A stretch of 64,000 nt of DNA from Sphingosinicella sp. CPCC 101087 (GCF_004151485.1 NZ_SBFF01000011.1:8036-72035); one strand, 5' to 3'; counted from the first letter of the stretch, positions 27,326 through 35,642 are shown. Numbers and translations: made by a program. Notes: a model not told the origin generated them from the letters alone.

Positions 27326-28246
27326 ATGAAGGCCGCGAATATCCTCGAGACGATCGGCGGCACGCCGCATGTCCGGGTCAACCGCCTGTTCGGCGATGCC
27401 GAAGTGTGGATCAAGCAGGAGCGCGCCAATCCCGGCGCCTCGATCAAGGATCGCATCGCCTTGGCGATGGTCGAGGATGCTGAAAAATCGGGCAGGCTCA
27501 AACCCGGCGGCGTGATCATCGAGCCGACCAGCGGCAACACCGGGATCGGCCTTGCGATGGTGGCGGCCGTCAAGGGCTACAAGCTCGTCCTGGTCATGCC
27601 GGAAAGCATGAGCCTCGAACGGCGGCGGCTGATGCTCGCTTATGGCGCGAGCTTCGATCTCACCCCCAAGGAAAAGGGCATGAAGGGCGCGATCGAGCGA
27701 GCCAATCAGCTCATTTCCGAGACCCCGAACAGCTGGATGCCCCAGCAGTTCGAAAATCCCGCCAATCTGGAAGTGCATCGCCGCACGACCGCACGCGAGA
27801 TACTCGACGATTTCCGCGACACGCCGCCCGACCTCCTGATCACCGGCGTCGGCACCGGTGGCCACATCACCGCCTGCGCCGACGTCCTGAAGAAGGAATG
27901 GCCGGGCCTGCAAGTCTTCGCGGTCGAGCCCACTTTGTCGCCGGTCCTGTCGGGCGGCCAGCCCGGCCCGCATCCGATCCAGGGGATCGGCGCCGGCTTC
28001 GTCCCGGCGATCATGGACACCGGCCTGCTCGACGGGATCATCCAGGTCGATCCCGCCGATGCCAAGGAGATGGCCCGCCGCGCCGCGCGCGAGGAAGGCA
28101 TGCTGGTCGGCGTCAGCTCCGGCGCGACGCTCGCCGCCATCGCTCAGAAGCTCGCCGAGACCGGCAGCGGCAAGCGCGTCCTCGGCTTCAACTACGACAC
28201 GGGCGAGCGCTATCTCTCAGTGCCCGATTTTCTGCCGGAGGAATGA
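27326..28246 (+). CDS. cysK: Cysteine synthase A (O-acetylserine sulfhydrylase)
   Basis: PLP enzyme that makes L-cysteine from O-acetylserine and sulfide. At 306 aa it is the normal length. Lys41 in PGASIKDR forms the internal aldimine, [11 protein letters not shown] binds the substrate carboxylate, GTGGHITA binds PLP phosphate, and GVSSGA contains the Ser that contacts the pyridine nitrogen. AAGGAG stands eight bases before the ATG. It is followed four bases later by an SRPBCC gene and then a small monooxygenase gene, which may be co-transcribed without obvious pathway links. Confidence 0.94.
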   Translation: MKAANILETIGGTPHVRVNRLFGDAEVWIKQERANPGASIKDRIALAMVEDAEKSGRLKPGGVIIEPTSGNTGIGLAMVAAVKGYKLVLVMPESMSLERRRLMLAYGASFDLTPKEKGMKGAIERANQLISETPNSWMPQQFENPANLEVHRRTTAREILDDFRDTPPDLLITGVGTGGHITACADVLKKEWPGLQVFAVEPTLSPVLSGGQPGPHPIQGIGAGFVPAIMDTGLLDGIIQVDPADAKEMARRAAREEGMLVGVSSGATLAAIAQKLAETGSGKRVLGFNYDTGERYLSVPDFLPEE

Positions 28247-28250
28247 GGCG

Positions 28251-28739
28251 ATGACGGATTCCGGCGGTGCAAGGGTCGACTCGGCCTCGCGGCTGGTTCT
28301 CGCGCCGCCGGACGCAATCTATCGGGCCTTCATCGACCCGGAGGCGCTCGTCCGCTGGCTGCCGCCCGCAAGCATGACCGGCCGCATCGACCGGTTCGAA
28401 CCGCGGCCCGGCGGCCGCTTTGACATGACCCTGACCTATGACGAGCCCGGAGCCGCTACGCACGGCAAGTCCTCGGAAGATTCGGACATCGTGCGCGGCC
28501 GCTTCGTCGAACTGGATCCAGGGCGGCGGATCGTCCAAATTTTCGCCTTCGACTCGCCCGACCCGGCTTTTGCCGGCGAGATGCGGATGACCTGGGCGTT
28601 CGAGGCCGAAGCCGCGGGGACAAGGGTGACCGTCCATGCGCAAGACGTGCCTTCCGGGATCGGTCCGAAGGACCACGAGCTCGGCATGCGCTCCTCGCTC
28701 GAGAATCTGGCCGCCTTCGTCGAGCGGCGCGACCTTTAG
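28251..28739 (+). CDS. SRPBCC (AHSA1-type) domain protein
   Basis: 162-aa protein with one START/Bet v1-like SRPBCC domain of the AHSA1 (activator of Hsp90 ATPase-like) type. N-terminal strand-helix APPDAIYRAFIDPEALVRWLPP, central RFEPRPGGRFDMTLTY and the terminal helix MRSSLENLAAFVERR fit the family. These proteins bind hydrophobic ligands, and most bacterial members have no assigned role. The start at 28251 follows a GGAGGAATGAGGCG region four bases after cysK, so it is probably read on the cysK transcript. Confidence 0.8.
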   Translation: MTDSGGARVDSASRLVLAPPDAIYRAFIDPEALVRWLPPASMTGRIDRFEPRPGGRFDMTLTYDEPGAATHGKSSEDSDIVRGRFVELDPGRRIVQIFAFDSPDPAFAGEMRMTWAFEAEAAGTRVTVHAQDVPSGIGPKDHELGMRSSLENLAAFVERRDL

Positions 28740-28826
28740 CGGATCCTCCCCCGGCGCCCGCCGGGGGACCGAACGGGCGCGAAGCGGGTCCGGGCCATCA
28801 CCGGACAGGATTTGAGGAGGCGAAAC

Positions 28827-29162
28827 TTGATCGAACGAATCTGGCGCGGCTGGATCGCGCCCGAAAAGGCCGAGCGATACGCGCAATTCCTTCGCGACGA
28901 ATTCCTCCCCGGCGCCCATTCCATCCCCGGCTATCGCGGGGCGCGCGTGCTTCGGCGGGAGCGTGGCGGAGAGGTCGAGTTCCTCGTCGTCACCCATTTC
29001 GACTCGCTCGATGCGATCCGCGCCTTCGCCGGCGAGGACCTCGAAAAGGCCCACCTTGCAGAGCCGGCGCGCGCCCTGCTCCACCGCTGGGAGGCGCGCG
29101 TCGCCCATTACGAGATCGCATTCGAGGATGTGACCGGGCAGGAAGCGGGAACGGTGCGTTAA
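28827..29162 (+). CDS. Antibiotic biosynthesis monooxygenase (ABM)-like small protein
   Basis: About 111 aa with a dimeric alpha/beta barrel fold pattern (IERIWRGWIAPEKAERYAQFL ... IPGYRGARVLRR ... VEFLVVTHFDSLDAIRAFAG). Residues SIPGYRGA and FLVVTHFDS resemble ABM-type proteins, which include cofactor-free oxygenases and many of unknown activity. I chose TTG 28827 because GAGGAGG at 28814-28820 is correctly spaced; a TTG at 28812 would overlap that site. It follows the SRPBCC gene by 87 bases and may share a transcript. Confidence 0.68.
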   Translation: MIERIWRGWIAPEKAERYAQFLRDEFLPGAHSIPGYRGARVLRRERGGEVEFLVVTHFDSLDAIRAFAGEDLEKAHLAEPARALLHRWEARVAHYEIAFEDVTGQEAGTVR

Positions 29163-29213
29163 TTTGGACTCGCCACGCCCCCTGCGCTCACGGGGAAATT
29201 CGAACCCTTCCCG

Positions 29214-30737
29214 TCAGATCGTCGCCATCTCGTAGAGGAAATCGACATAACCCATCGTCGCCTCGTTGAGGCCCCCGACCGCCGGGTCGCGGCTTTCGAT
29301 GAGGAAATATTCGTTCGGCGCATGGGCTCCGCTGCCATGGCCGAGGCCGAACTGGCCGGCGGGCTTGCGCAGCGGGTCGCCGGTGAAGACGAAGCCGGGC
29401 CAGGAGCCGGCGCTGCGCGGGAATAGATTGTAGGGGATTCCGGATCGGGTCAGCACCGCCTGCTGGGCCCGGACGACATTGCTGTCTTCCGCCGTCTCGG
29501 TCGGATCGTAGCCGCCCGACATGTTGACCTCGATGTCGCCGAAACCGCGGGCGGCGAGATGCGCGCGCATCTTGGTCAGGCATTCTTCGACGGTCATGTT
29601 CGGAACGAGCCTCAGGTCGAGCTTGGCGACGCCGCGCGCCGGCAGAACGGTCTTGCCCCCCGGCCCGGTATAGCCCGCGACCAGCCCCTCGATGTTCACC
29701 GTCGGCTGCGACACCAGACGCTCCAGCGATTCGCGCCACGGCAGGTCATCGATCCACCGTTGCACGCCGAGCAGCCGTTTCGCCTCCTCTTCGCTTCGAT
29801 TGCGTGCGCTCTCGGCGACCAGAGCGCGTTCGCGTTCCGTGAGCGGACGGACATTGTCGAACCATCCGTCGATGGCCGGCGTGTTGCCTTCGTCGCGCAC
29901 CAGCGTCGTCAGCGCGTGGACGAGATGCCAGACCGGGCTGTCCACCTGCGCCTTCAGGCTCGAATGGACGTCGCGCGCCGGCCCCCTCCCCCAGCGTTCG
30001 CCGCTTGCCACGAGCTCGCATTCGATGATGCCCTTGGCGCCGAGCGTGATGGTGACCGAGCCGTTCGCCCCCTGCGAGGCGGACGGGATGATGACGCCGT
30101 CGGCGCGCCGCATCGCCGCCAGCACCTCGGCGTCGCGGAACACGTTCTTGAAGTTGGGCGAGCCGATCTCCTCCTCGCCCTCGGCGAGCAGCACGATGTT
30201 GACCGGCGGCCGTCGCCCGGCCGCGCGCATCGCGTGCAGGGCGGCGAGAAAGGCGCCTTCCGGGCCCTTCTGGTTGACCGCGCCCCGGCCGCGTATCGCT
30301 CGGCCCTGGGCCACGTCGACGAACTGCCCTTCGAGCGGCGGCGACGACCATTCCGCCGGGTCGAACTGCTTGACGTCGTACATGAAATAGATGCCCACCG
30401 TGCGGCGCGCGCCGGCGTCGAGCACGCCGAACACCGCCGGAACGCCGCCGGTCGGCACCTTGCGGACGCCGGTAAAGCCCGCATCCGTGGCCAGGCGCGC
30501 CATGTGGTCGGCGCCCTCCTCGATGTTCAGGCCTTCGGCCGCGATCGTCGGCAGGGCGATCCACTCGCGGATCCGGCGGACAGACTCCTCATGGCCGGCC
30601 TCCACCGCGCGGCGGATCGCCTCCCGGTCGCTGTCACGGCTGGATTGGGCCAGACCGGCGCCCGGGGCCAAGAGTGCAGCGGAGGCTGCAGCGGCCTGGA
30701 TGAGGCTGCGGCGATCGGTTGAGAATCGTTCGGACAT
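29214..30737 (-). CDS. Exported M20-family peptidase-like protein with altered metal ligands
   Basis: 507-aa protein with a Tat-like signal (TDRRSLIQAAAASAALL, cleavage near GLAQ), so periplasmic. The architecture is M20/M28 metallopeptidase: catalytic halves around a dimerisation insert (about 225-390). The usual HYDV ligand His is Met119 (FMYDVKQFDP) and the bridging Asp of GRGxxDxKG is Asn155 (GRGAVNQKGP), while the EGEEEIGSP Glu pair (188-189) and a late His (GSGAHAPNEY) remain. It may hold one metal or act otherwise; that is inference. I chose ATG 30737 for its AAGGGGG site and signal peptide. It is read alone. Confidence 0.78.
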   Translation of the reverse strand: MSERFSTDRRSLIQAAAASAALLAPGAGLAQSSRDSDREAIRRAVEAGHEESVRRIREWIALPTIAAEGLNIEEGADHMARLATDAGFTGVRKVPTGGVPAVFGVLDAGARRTVGIYFMYDVKQFDPAEWSSPPLEGQFVDVAQGRAIRGRGAVNQKGPEGAFLAALHAMRAAGRRPPVNIVLLAEGEEEIGSPNFKNVFRDAEVLAAMRRADGVIIPSASQGANGSVTITLGAKGIIECELVASGERWGRGPARDVHSSLKAQVDSPVWHLVHALTTLVRDEGNTPAIDGWFDNVRPLTERERALVAESARNRSEEEAKRLLGVQRWIDDLPWRESLERLVSQPTVNIEGLVAGYTGPGGKTVLPARGVAKLDLRLVPNMTVEECLTKMRAHLAARGFGDIEVNMSGGYDPTETAEDSNVVRAQQAVLTRSGIPYNLFPRSAGSWPGFVFTGDPLRKPAGQFGLGHGSGAHAPNEYFLIESRDPAVGGLNEATMGYVDFLYEMATI

Positions 30738-30901
30738 GCTGTTCCCCCTTGCTCGTTCCGACCGCATTAAACCGCGCGGGCCGCGGCCCGTCCAGACCGT
30801 TGCCGAACGCGGACGCGCATTCCTTCTGCGTCGGCCGCGCTCGAGAGGAACCGCCAGCGCTGCCGCCGCGTTGCGCACCCGTAACAGAGGGAGTACCTGC
30901 C

Positions 30902-31210
30902 ATGGACGAGCGTGACAGGGAGCGGCGCGATCCGGATCCCGCGGAGCCGCGTGTGGAGCGAGAGACGACGGTCATTCATACCGGCGACCGTGGCGGCGGA
31001 GGAGGCACGGGCCTGATCGTCGCCATCGTGCTGCTCATGATCCTCGCGGCCGTCCTGTTCTTCGTCTTCGGCGGCGGACTTGAACGCGCCGCCGACGAGA
31101 CCGACGTGAACGTCAATATCGACACTCCGGAGATCAATCTGCCGGATATGGACGTCGATTTGCCCCAGGGGCCGTCGGAGCCGACCGAGCCGGCCGGAAA
31201 CGGCCAGTAG
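30902..31210 (+). CDS. Small single-pass membrane protein, unknown function
   Basis: 102-aa protein: a charged N-terminus (about 1-27, rich in Asp/Arg/Glu), a Gly-rich spacer, one membrane helix (about 37-60, GLIVAIVLLMILAAVLFFVF) and an acidic tail with the repeating pattern DVNVNIDTPEINLPDMDVDLP. I do not recognise a named family. The tail lies outside or in the periplasm if the positive-inside rule holds weakly here. The ATG at 30902 has GAGGGAG upstream. It is divergent from the M20-type gene and followed by a 230-base gap. Confidence 0.6.
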   Translation: MDERDRERRDPDPAEPRVERETTVIHTGDRGGGGGTGLIVAIVLLMILAAVLFFVFGGGLERAADETDVNVNIDTPEINLPDMDVDLPQGPSEPTEPAGNGQ

Positions 31211-31388
31211 GCTCGCCGGACGACCTGCCCGACATCGGACGGTGAGGGCGCGCAGCCCTGCACCGGCCCGATGTCCGGCACGGCGAGGTAGGGCATCGGC
31301 GCGTGGTTCGCCGCGCCCGTCTCCGTCGAGACTTGAACCCGGCCCCGCACGGCGGGCGCGCCCTGCTGCCCGCGCCCATCCGTTAGTC

Positions 31389-31417
31389 TTGACTTACCGT
31401 AAGTGATTACTTACCAG
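31389..31417 (+). promoter_or_regulatory. Candidate promoter/operator of the MAPEG-ArsR-SRPBCC operon
   Basis: TTGACT (31389-31394) could be a -35 box. Overlapping and following it is ACTTAC-C-GTAAGT (31392-31404), a perfect 6-bp inverted repeat, and a second ACTTACC at 31409-31415, 17 bases from the first. Such repeats suit a dimeric repressor; the ArsR protein encoded in this operon is the obvious candidate. Confidence 0.5.
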
Positions 31418-31442
31418 TCTTCCGAAGCCATCGGGAGAGACC

Positions 31443-31841
31443 ATGACCCTTCATGCGACCGCGGCCGTCACTTTGCTCGCGCTGCTCGTCTATTTCGGAA
31501 TGGCGGTGCAGGTCGCCCGGACCCGAACCATGCTCGGAATCCTCCCTCCGGCCATGACCGGCGATGCGCGACTCGAGCGCACCCTGCGCGCGCATGCCAA
31601 CACGCTCGAGTGGCTGGCCATCTTCCTGCCCTCGCTCTGGCTGTTCGCCGTCTATTGGGGCGATCTCCCGGCGGCGCTGATCGGGCTGGTCTGGATCGCC
31701 GGCCGTATCGCCTATTTCCTCGGCTATGTCGGTGCGGTGCACCGGCGCTTTCCCGGCTTCTTCATTCAGTCCATCGCCTCGGCCGTGCTCCTGTTCGGTG
31801 CCCTCGGCCGCGCAATCTTCCTGGCGGTGACGCAGGGATGA
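31443..31841 (+). CDS. MAPEG-family membrane protein
   Basis: 132-aa integral membrane protein with four helices, matching the MAPEG family (membrane-associated proteins in eicosanoid and glutathione metabolism). The marker segment is RTLRAHANTLEWLAIFLP, which carries the conserved Arg-x-x-x-Asn/His-like glutathione-site pattern, followed by GRIAYFLGYV. Bacterial members can have glutathione transferase or peroxidase activity. It is first in an operon; its stop overlaps the ArsR ATG (ATGA). GGGAGAG just before the start is the ribosome binding site. Confidence 0.82.
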   Translation: MTLHATAAVTLLALLVYFGMAVQVARTRTMLGILPPAMTGDARLERTLRAHANTLEWLAIFLPSLWLFAVYWGDLPAALIGLVWIAGRIAYFLGYVGAVHRRFPGFFIQSIASAVLLFGALGRAIFLAVTQG

Positions 31842-32182
31842 GCGCAGGCGGGCCGCGGCGCGCGCCTTGCGACGACGCGCTTTCGGCTTTGGCCGACCCG
31901 ATGCGCCGGCGCATCTTCGAATCGCTCCGGCAGGGGCCGGCGCCGGTCGGCGAGATCGCCCAGCGGCTTCCGGTCAGCCGCCCCGCCGTGTCGCAGCATC
32001 TCAAGGTGCTCCGCCAGGCCGGTTTGGTGAACGATCGCGCCGTAGGCACGCGCCGGATCTATGCGATCGATCCGGCAGGGCTCGGGCCGCTCAGGGCGTG
32101 GCTCGATCAATTCTGGGACCAGGCGCTCGCCGCCTTTGCGGCCGAGGCCGATCGGCAGGACGAGGAAGAGAGGGAGGCATGA
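31838..32182 (+). CDS. ArsR-family transcriptional regulator
   Basis: 114-aa winged-helix repressor. The HTH region is clear: ADPMRRRIFESLRQGPAPVGEIAQRL and the recognition helix SRPAVSQHLKVLRQAGLV, followed by the wing VGTRRIYAIDP. It has no cysteine metal site of the ArsR/SmtB type, which fits the subgroup that is paired with SRPBCC proteins rather than metal sensors. The ATG overlaps the MAPEG stop, and its own stop overlaps the SRPBCC ATG at 32179. It may bind the ACTTACC repeats upstream of the operon. Confidence 0.88.
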   Translation: MSAGGPRRAPCDDALSALADPMRRRIFESLRQGPAPVGEIAQRLPVSRPAVSQHLKVLRQAGLVNDRAVGTRRIYAIDPAGLGPLRAWLDQFWDQALAAFAAEADRQDEEEREA

Positions 32183-32649
32183 ATATGAGCAGGACCATCC
32201 ATGTCGCCCCGGTGCGGCGGCGCATTCGCGTGGGCTCCGCCCCCGAGCGCGCCTTTCATGTCTTCACCAAGAGCATGGGCCGCTGGTGGCCGAAGCAGCA
32301 CAGCATCAACAATTCGCCGATCCGGGAGATTGTGGTCGAACCGCAGGTCGGCGGCCGTTGGTTCGAGCGCGGCGAGGACGGCAGCGAGTGCCAATGGGGA
32401 AAGGTGCTCGCCTGGGATCCGCCGGCACACATCATGCTCGCCTGGCAGATCGGCCCCGAGTGGCGCTATGACGGCGATCTCGTCACCGAGCTTGAGATCC
32501 GCTTCTCGCCCGACGGCGACGGCACGCTGGTCGAACTCGAGCATCGCCTGGACGGCTATGGTGACGCCGCCGGAACGATGCGCGAAATATTCGAAGGGCC
32601 CGACGCTTGGGAAGCCACGCTGGCTGCCTTTGCCGCAGAGGCGGGTTGA
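32179..32649 (+). CDS. SRPBCC (AHSA1-type) protein paired with ArsR
   Basis: 156-aa SRPBCC domain protein of the AHSA1 type: APERAFHVFTKSMGRWWPK, VVEPQVGGRWFERGEDG, ILAWDPP-like KVLAWDPPAHIMLAWQ, and LVELEHRLDGYGD. The ArsR-SRPBCC gene pair is common in Proteobacteria and Actinobacteria, but its physiological role is poorly defined. Overlap with arsR (ATGA) shows translational coupling. The ATG at 32185 is an alternative start two codons in. Its 3' 70 bases and about 30 more beyond the stop recur at 33362-33465. Confidence 0.85.
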   Translation: MNMSRTIHVAPVRRRIRVGSAPERAFHVFTKSMGRWWPKQHSINNSPIREIVVEPQVGGRWFERGEDGSECQWGKVLAWDPPAHIMLAWQIGPEWRYDGDLVTELEIRFSPDGDGTLVELEHRLDGYGDAAGTMREIFEGPDAWEATLAAFAAEAG

Positions 32650-32697
32650 GGAGACGGCGCTGGAGCTGCGGGATACGCTCTTGGCTTGGCGGCCCCG

Positions 32698-32745
32698 GCC
32701 GCCTGTAGCTCGGCGCCTCCGCAATGGACCGGCCCTACCCCGCCG
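32698..32745 (-). repeat. Short segment resembling the 3' end of comM
   Basis: GCCGCCTGTAGCTC, GCGCCTCCGC and ATGGACC recur here in the same order and orientation as at 39845-39890, the 3' end of the comM gene. The match covers about 48 bases with a 2-base gap and roughly five mismatches. It could be a duplicated gene end or an interspersed repeat that also forms the comM terminus. Confidence 0.5.
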
Positions 32746-32793
32746 CGTTCCGCCGATCGCCCTGTTCCGCCGCTGCATGCGCCGCGGCCCGGC

Positions 32794-33342
32794 CTACCAT
32801 GCGCCCCGCTCGCCGGGCCACACCGGCTCGAAATCCACGCCTTGCAGGCCCGACGTGCGGATTCTCTCAGCAACCCGTCCGCTGACATAAACGGGTGAAG
32901 CTCGGATCGGCAGTTTGAAGATCTCGGCATCGCCGATCGCGTGTGGATTGAACACGTGCCGCTCGATGGTCATGATCGTTCCATCGTCGAAAGGCACGAT
33001 TGTGGAATTGTCCAAATCGAGCGCGTCTACGACTTTGGTGACGTTGAAAAGCCAGACGGGCTCGGCGCAATCCAGCGGCAGGAACTCGCCATACTGCTCC
33101 AGATCGGGTTTGAGGACACCTACTGCATGCTCCCTCAGAACGGGCGTGTCCGACCCAAGCCACGGAAAATCTGAATGAAGCAGCGGCCGGCCATCGTCGC
33201 CGGTCTTGAGAATCTTCATCTCCGGCGGCTGCCAAGCGGACTGCCGTTGCCCATCGAGGGAGAAGAAGGTCTGGAAGGCGTCGTCTCTAGTCGGGAGGAT
33301 CCATTCAAAAGCGCCCGGGACCGTGAAAACGAATATCTCCAT
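32794..33342 (-). CDS. Imm11-family (DUF1629) immunity-type protein
   Basis: 182-aa protein resembling the Imm11 family, which includes immunity proteins for contact-dependent or secreted polymorphic toxins and many orphan copies. Family-like segments are VLKPDLEQYGEFLPLDC, WLFNVTKVVDALD, GTIMTIERHVF, EIFKLP and the terminal VAERIRTSGLQGVDFEPVW. There is no signal peptide, so it is cytoplasmic. ATG 33342 is chosen because AGGAGG lies ten bases upstream; the frame is open further. No toxin gene is nearby. It lies opposite to its neighbours, between two related gene-end fragments, which suggests horizontal arrival. Confidence 0.72.
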   Translation of the reverse strand: MEIFVFTVPGAFEWILPTRDDAFQTFFSLDGQRQSAWQPPEMKILKTGDDGRPLLHSDFPWLGSDTPVLREHAVGVLKPDLEQYGEFLPLDCAEPVWLFNVTKVVDALDLDNSTIVPFDDGTIMTIERHVFNPHAIGDAEIFKLPIRASPVYVSGRVAERIRTSGLQGVDFEPVWPGERGAW

Positions 33343-33361
33343 CGCCGACGTTCCTCCTCGA

Positions 33362-33465
33362 ATGCGCAGCGCGACATCTTCCAAGGGCCCGAGGCCTGGT
33401 AGCCACTCTGGCCGCCTTCGCCTCCGAGGCGCCTGAAGCGCCGGCGCTGGAGCTGCGGGGTACCC
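33362..33465 (+). pseudogene. Decayed 3' fragment of an SRPBCC gene
   Basis: Aligns with 32578-32675, the last 24 codons and downstream bases of the intact SRPBCC gene. Shared stretches include AAGGGCCCGA, GCCTTYGCC and CGGCGCTGGAGCTGCGGG. A single-base loss after the TGG codon (GGGAAGCC versus GGTAGCC) breaks the frame and brings a stop. Nothing upstream of it is SRPBCC-like; the Imm11 gene occupies that side on the other strand. Confidence 0.65.
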
Positions 33466-33719
33466 TCCTCCATTCCGCGGCGCCAGACGCCGTTCGCGCG
33501 ACCCGCATCGTGGTGCGCGTGTCACAAGCCCAACAGCCAGAAACTCGCGGGCGATCCGAAATTCGGAGGCTCGAACGAACTGAGCGGGCAGCACCTTCTG
33601 GCCGGCAGTGATGGACTCGCCGCTCACGTCTGCTCTCGCTCATGAGGTCGCACGCGATTCACCTTCGCCCACTCGGACTTGGGCCCAATGACCGGCCGCC
33701 GGCTCTTGCGCGAATCTGG
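33466..33719. other. Short non-coding stretch before the TonB receptor
   Basis: About 250 bases, together with the preceding fragment a gap of some 375 bases between the Imm11 start and the receptor's 3' end. The open frames here continue from the Imm11 frame or from the decayed fragment and show no domain. No regulatory element was recognised. Confidence 0.35.
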
Positions 33720-35642
33720 CTAATCATTTGCACCAAAGGCGATGGTGAGCACCGCTCGCACCGTTCGCGGGGCCACCGGCGACAGGAGCCCGGACGACGC
33801 GACGAGATAGCCCTCCTCACCGAGGAGGTTCGAGCCTAGGACGCGCACGTCGGCCGGACGGCCGCCGAGCATGAAGCGGTGGCGTAGGCCCAGGCTGAGC
33901 GTCGTGACGGCGGGCGCCTTGAAGGTGTTGGCCGTGTCGACCCAGCGCTCCCCCAGGTAGCTGAGTGTCGCATCCAGCGACCAATTCGGTCCGAACCGGC
34001 GTACGATCGTGGCATTCGCGACGATCTGGGAGACGCCCACGTCATGAGTTCCGACCAGGCCGGCATCCACAAGTGCGCCGGTGAGCTTGGAGTCGAAGGC
34101 GACGAAGCCCGCGAGGAGGCCGATGTTGGGAGTGAGCTCCCCCGCGATCGAGGTCTCGAAGCCGCGATGCCGAACCTCCCCGACGACGCCGAACGACTGG
34201 TCGAGACGAAATCCCTGGCTGGGCTTCGAAACGTCGAAGAGCGCGGCGATCAGGGTCAGCCGCGGGGAAAGGGTGTAGCGCGCGCCCAGTTCGAATTGCT
34301 CGGCTTCCACCGGCGGCAGGACTTCCTCGCGGTTGGTCGCCGTCGCGGGCGCCGACCCGCTTTCTTCCAGGCCCGTCACCCAGCTCCCGAACAGCGCGAG
34401 GCGGTCGGTCAGATTGACGACGGCGGAAACATTGTAGTTGGTCGTGTTGCTGATTCGCTCGCTCGTCACGCCGGACGTCGAGTGCACTGTCTTGTCATAG
34501 CGCGTCCGGTGCGCTCCGAAGCGCAGCTGCACGCGATCGCGCCAGGTCAGGCCATAGCCCGCGGAGATCGTATATTGCTTGACGATGTCTTCGCCGCGCG
34601 TGCCGGCCCACGGGCGTTCGGGCACCTCCGGCGGGTCACCGGTGGTCAGGTCGAACCTGCCCAGCGGGATGGCGAGGGCGGAGGCGAGCTCGGTGGTGGT
34701 GTGGCGGCCGCGCAACGACAGGGTGATGTGGTTCTCGAAATCGCCCGCATCGAACGCGCGCCCCAGCCGGATTTCGCCGGTATTCGAGACCTTCCAGTCC
34801 CGCTCCGGGGTACGCAGCGTGGTGGCGGTAGCGTTCCCCAGCGCGTCCGACGAGATCAGCGTGTTGTCCGCATTGTGGATGGCCCAGAACGAGCGAAAGG
34901 CCGAGGCGTCGACGGTGAAACCGTGAAGCTCGCCGCGGTAGAGAAGACCGAGGTTGGTGGTCGTGGCTGCAGTCCACGCCCAGGCCGGCGAATATTGGTG
35001 CAGCTTCCGCAGGTTCGGCGGCATGGCCCCCGCGCTGGCGATAACCGCATAGTCACCGTCATATTTGCGGTCATTGACCGACGCGAACGCCCGCAGCCGG
35101 TGACCGGGCGCGACGTTCCAGCCGACGACCGCGCCCGCGGTGATGCTCGAGCCGTTATAGCCTTGCGCATATTGCCGCACCGGGCTCCATACGAAACCAC
35201 CGGCGAGGCTGAGCGCCCCGTCGCGCAACGAGACGTCGCCCTGAACCACGCTCGTGCCGAAATCGCGAAGGCCGGCGCCCAGTCGCAGTTCGTTCGTCGG
35301 CCCGGCTTCGCGCAGCCGATAGTTCACGACGCCCGAGGGCGCCGGGTAAGGGAGGCGCGCGGCGTTCACGCCGACGCGCACGCTCACGCCCGACAGCACC
35401 GTGTCGTCCAGCGCTCCGCCGCGACTGAAATAGGCGTCGTCTATGCGATAGGCGCCGCTGTCGTTGAGGTCGAAGCCGCGAACCTGGCTCTCGGTATAGA
35501 GACCCGATTGCTCGATCCCGGCACGCTCGCCGAACGCGTCGGCAGCGCTGCTGACGGCATTGTCCTGAGCGGCCGCCGGCGCGGCGGCGGCGTAGGTCAA
35601 GGCGATCCCGCTGACGCGTGAAAGGAGCGCGAGGCCGTTCAT
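33720..35642 (-). CDS. TonB-dependent outer-membrane receptor
   Basis: 640-aa beta-barrel receptor. Residues 1-26 are a signal peptide (ending PAAAQ). The plug domain is short (about 30-110; GVSVRVGVNAARLPYP, GVVNYRLREAG) and is followed by many alternating barrel strands to the terminal RAVLTIAFGAND. It resembles siderophore-type receptors in general form (NTTNYNVSAVVNLTDRLALFGSWVTGLE), but no ligand can be named. ATG 35642 has AGGGGAAG upstream; the frame is open a little further. It is divergent from a LytS/LytTR kinase-regulator pair 134 bases away, which could control it. Confidence 0.85.
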   Translation of the reverse strand: MNGLALLSRVSGIALTYAAAAPAAAQDNAVSSAADAFGERAGIEQSGLYTESQVRGFDLNDSGAYRIDDAYFSRGGALDDTVLSGVSVRVGVNAARLPYPAPSGVVNYRLREAGPTNELRLGAGLRDFGTSVVQGDVSLRDGALSLAGGFVWSPVRQYAQGYNGSSITAGAVVGWNVAPGHRLRAFASVNDRKYDGDYAVIASAGAMPPNLRKLHQYSPAWAWTAATTTNLGLLYRGELHGFTVDASAFRSFWAIHNADNTLISSDALGNATATTLRTPERDWKVSNTGEIRLGRAFDAGDFENHITLSLRGRHTTTELASALAIPLGRFDLTTGDPPEVPERPWAGTRGEDIVKQYTISAGYGLTWRDRVQLRFGAHRTRYDKTVHSTSGVTSERISNTTNYNVSAVVNLTDRLALFGSWVTGLEESGSAPATATNREEVLPPVEAEQFELGARYTLSPRLTLIAALFDVSKPSQGFRLDQSFGVVGEVRHRGFETSIAGELTPNIGLLAGFVAFDSKLTGALVDAGLVGTHDVGVSQIVANATIVRRFGPNWSLDATLSYLGERWVDTANTFKAPAVTTLSLGLRHRFMLGGRPADVRVLGSNLLGEEGYLVASSGLLSPVAPRTVRAVLTIAFGAND

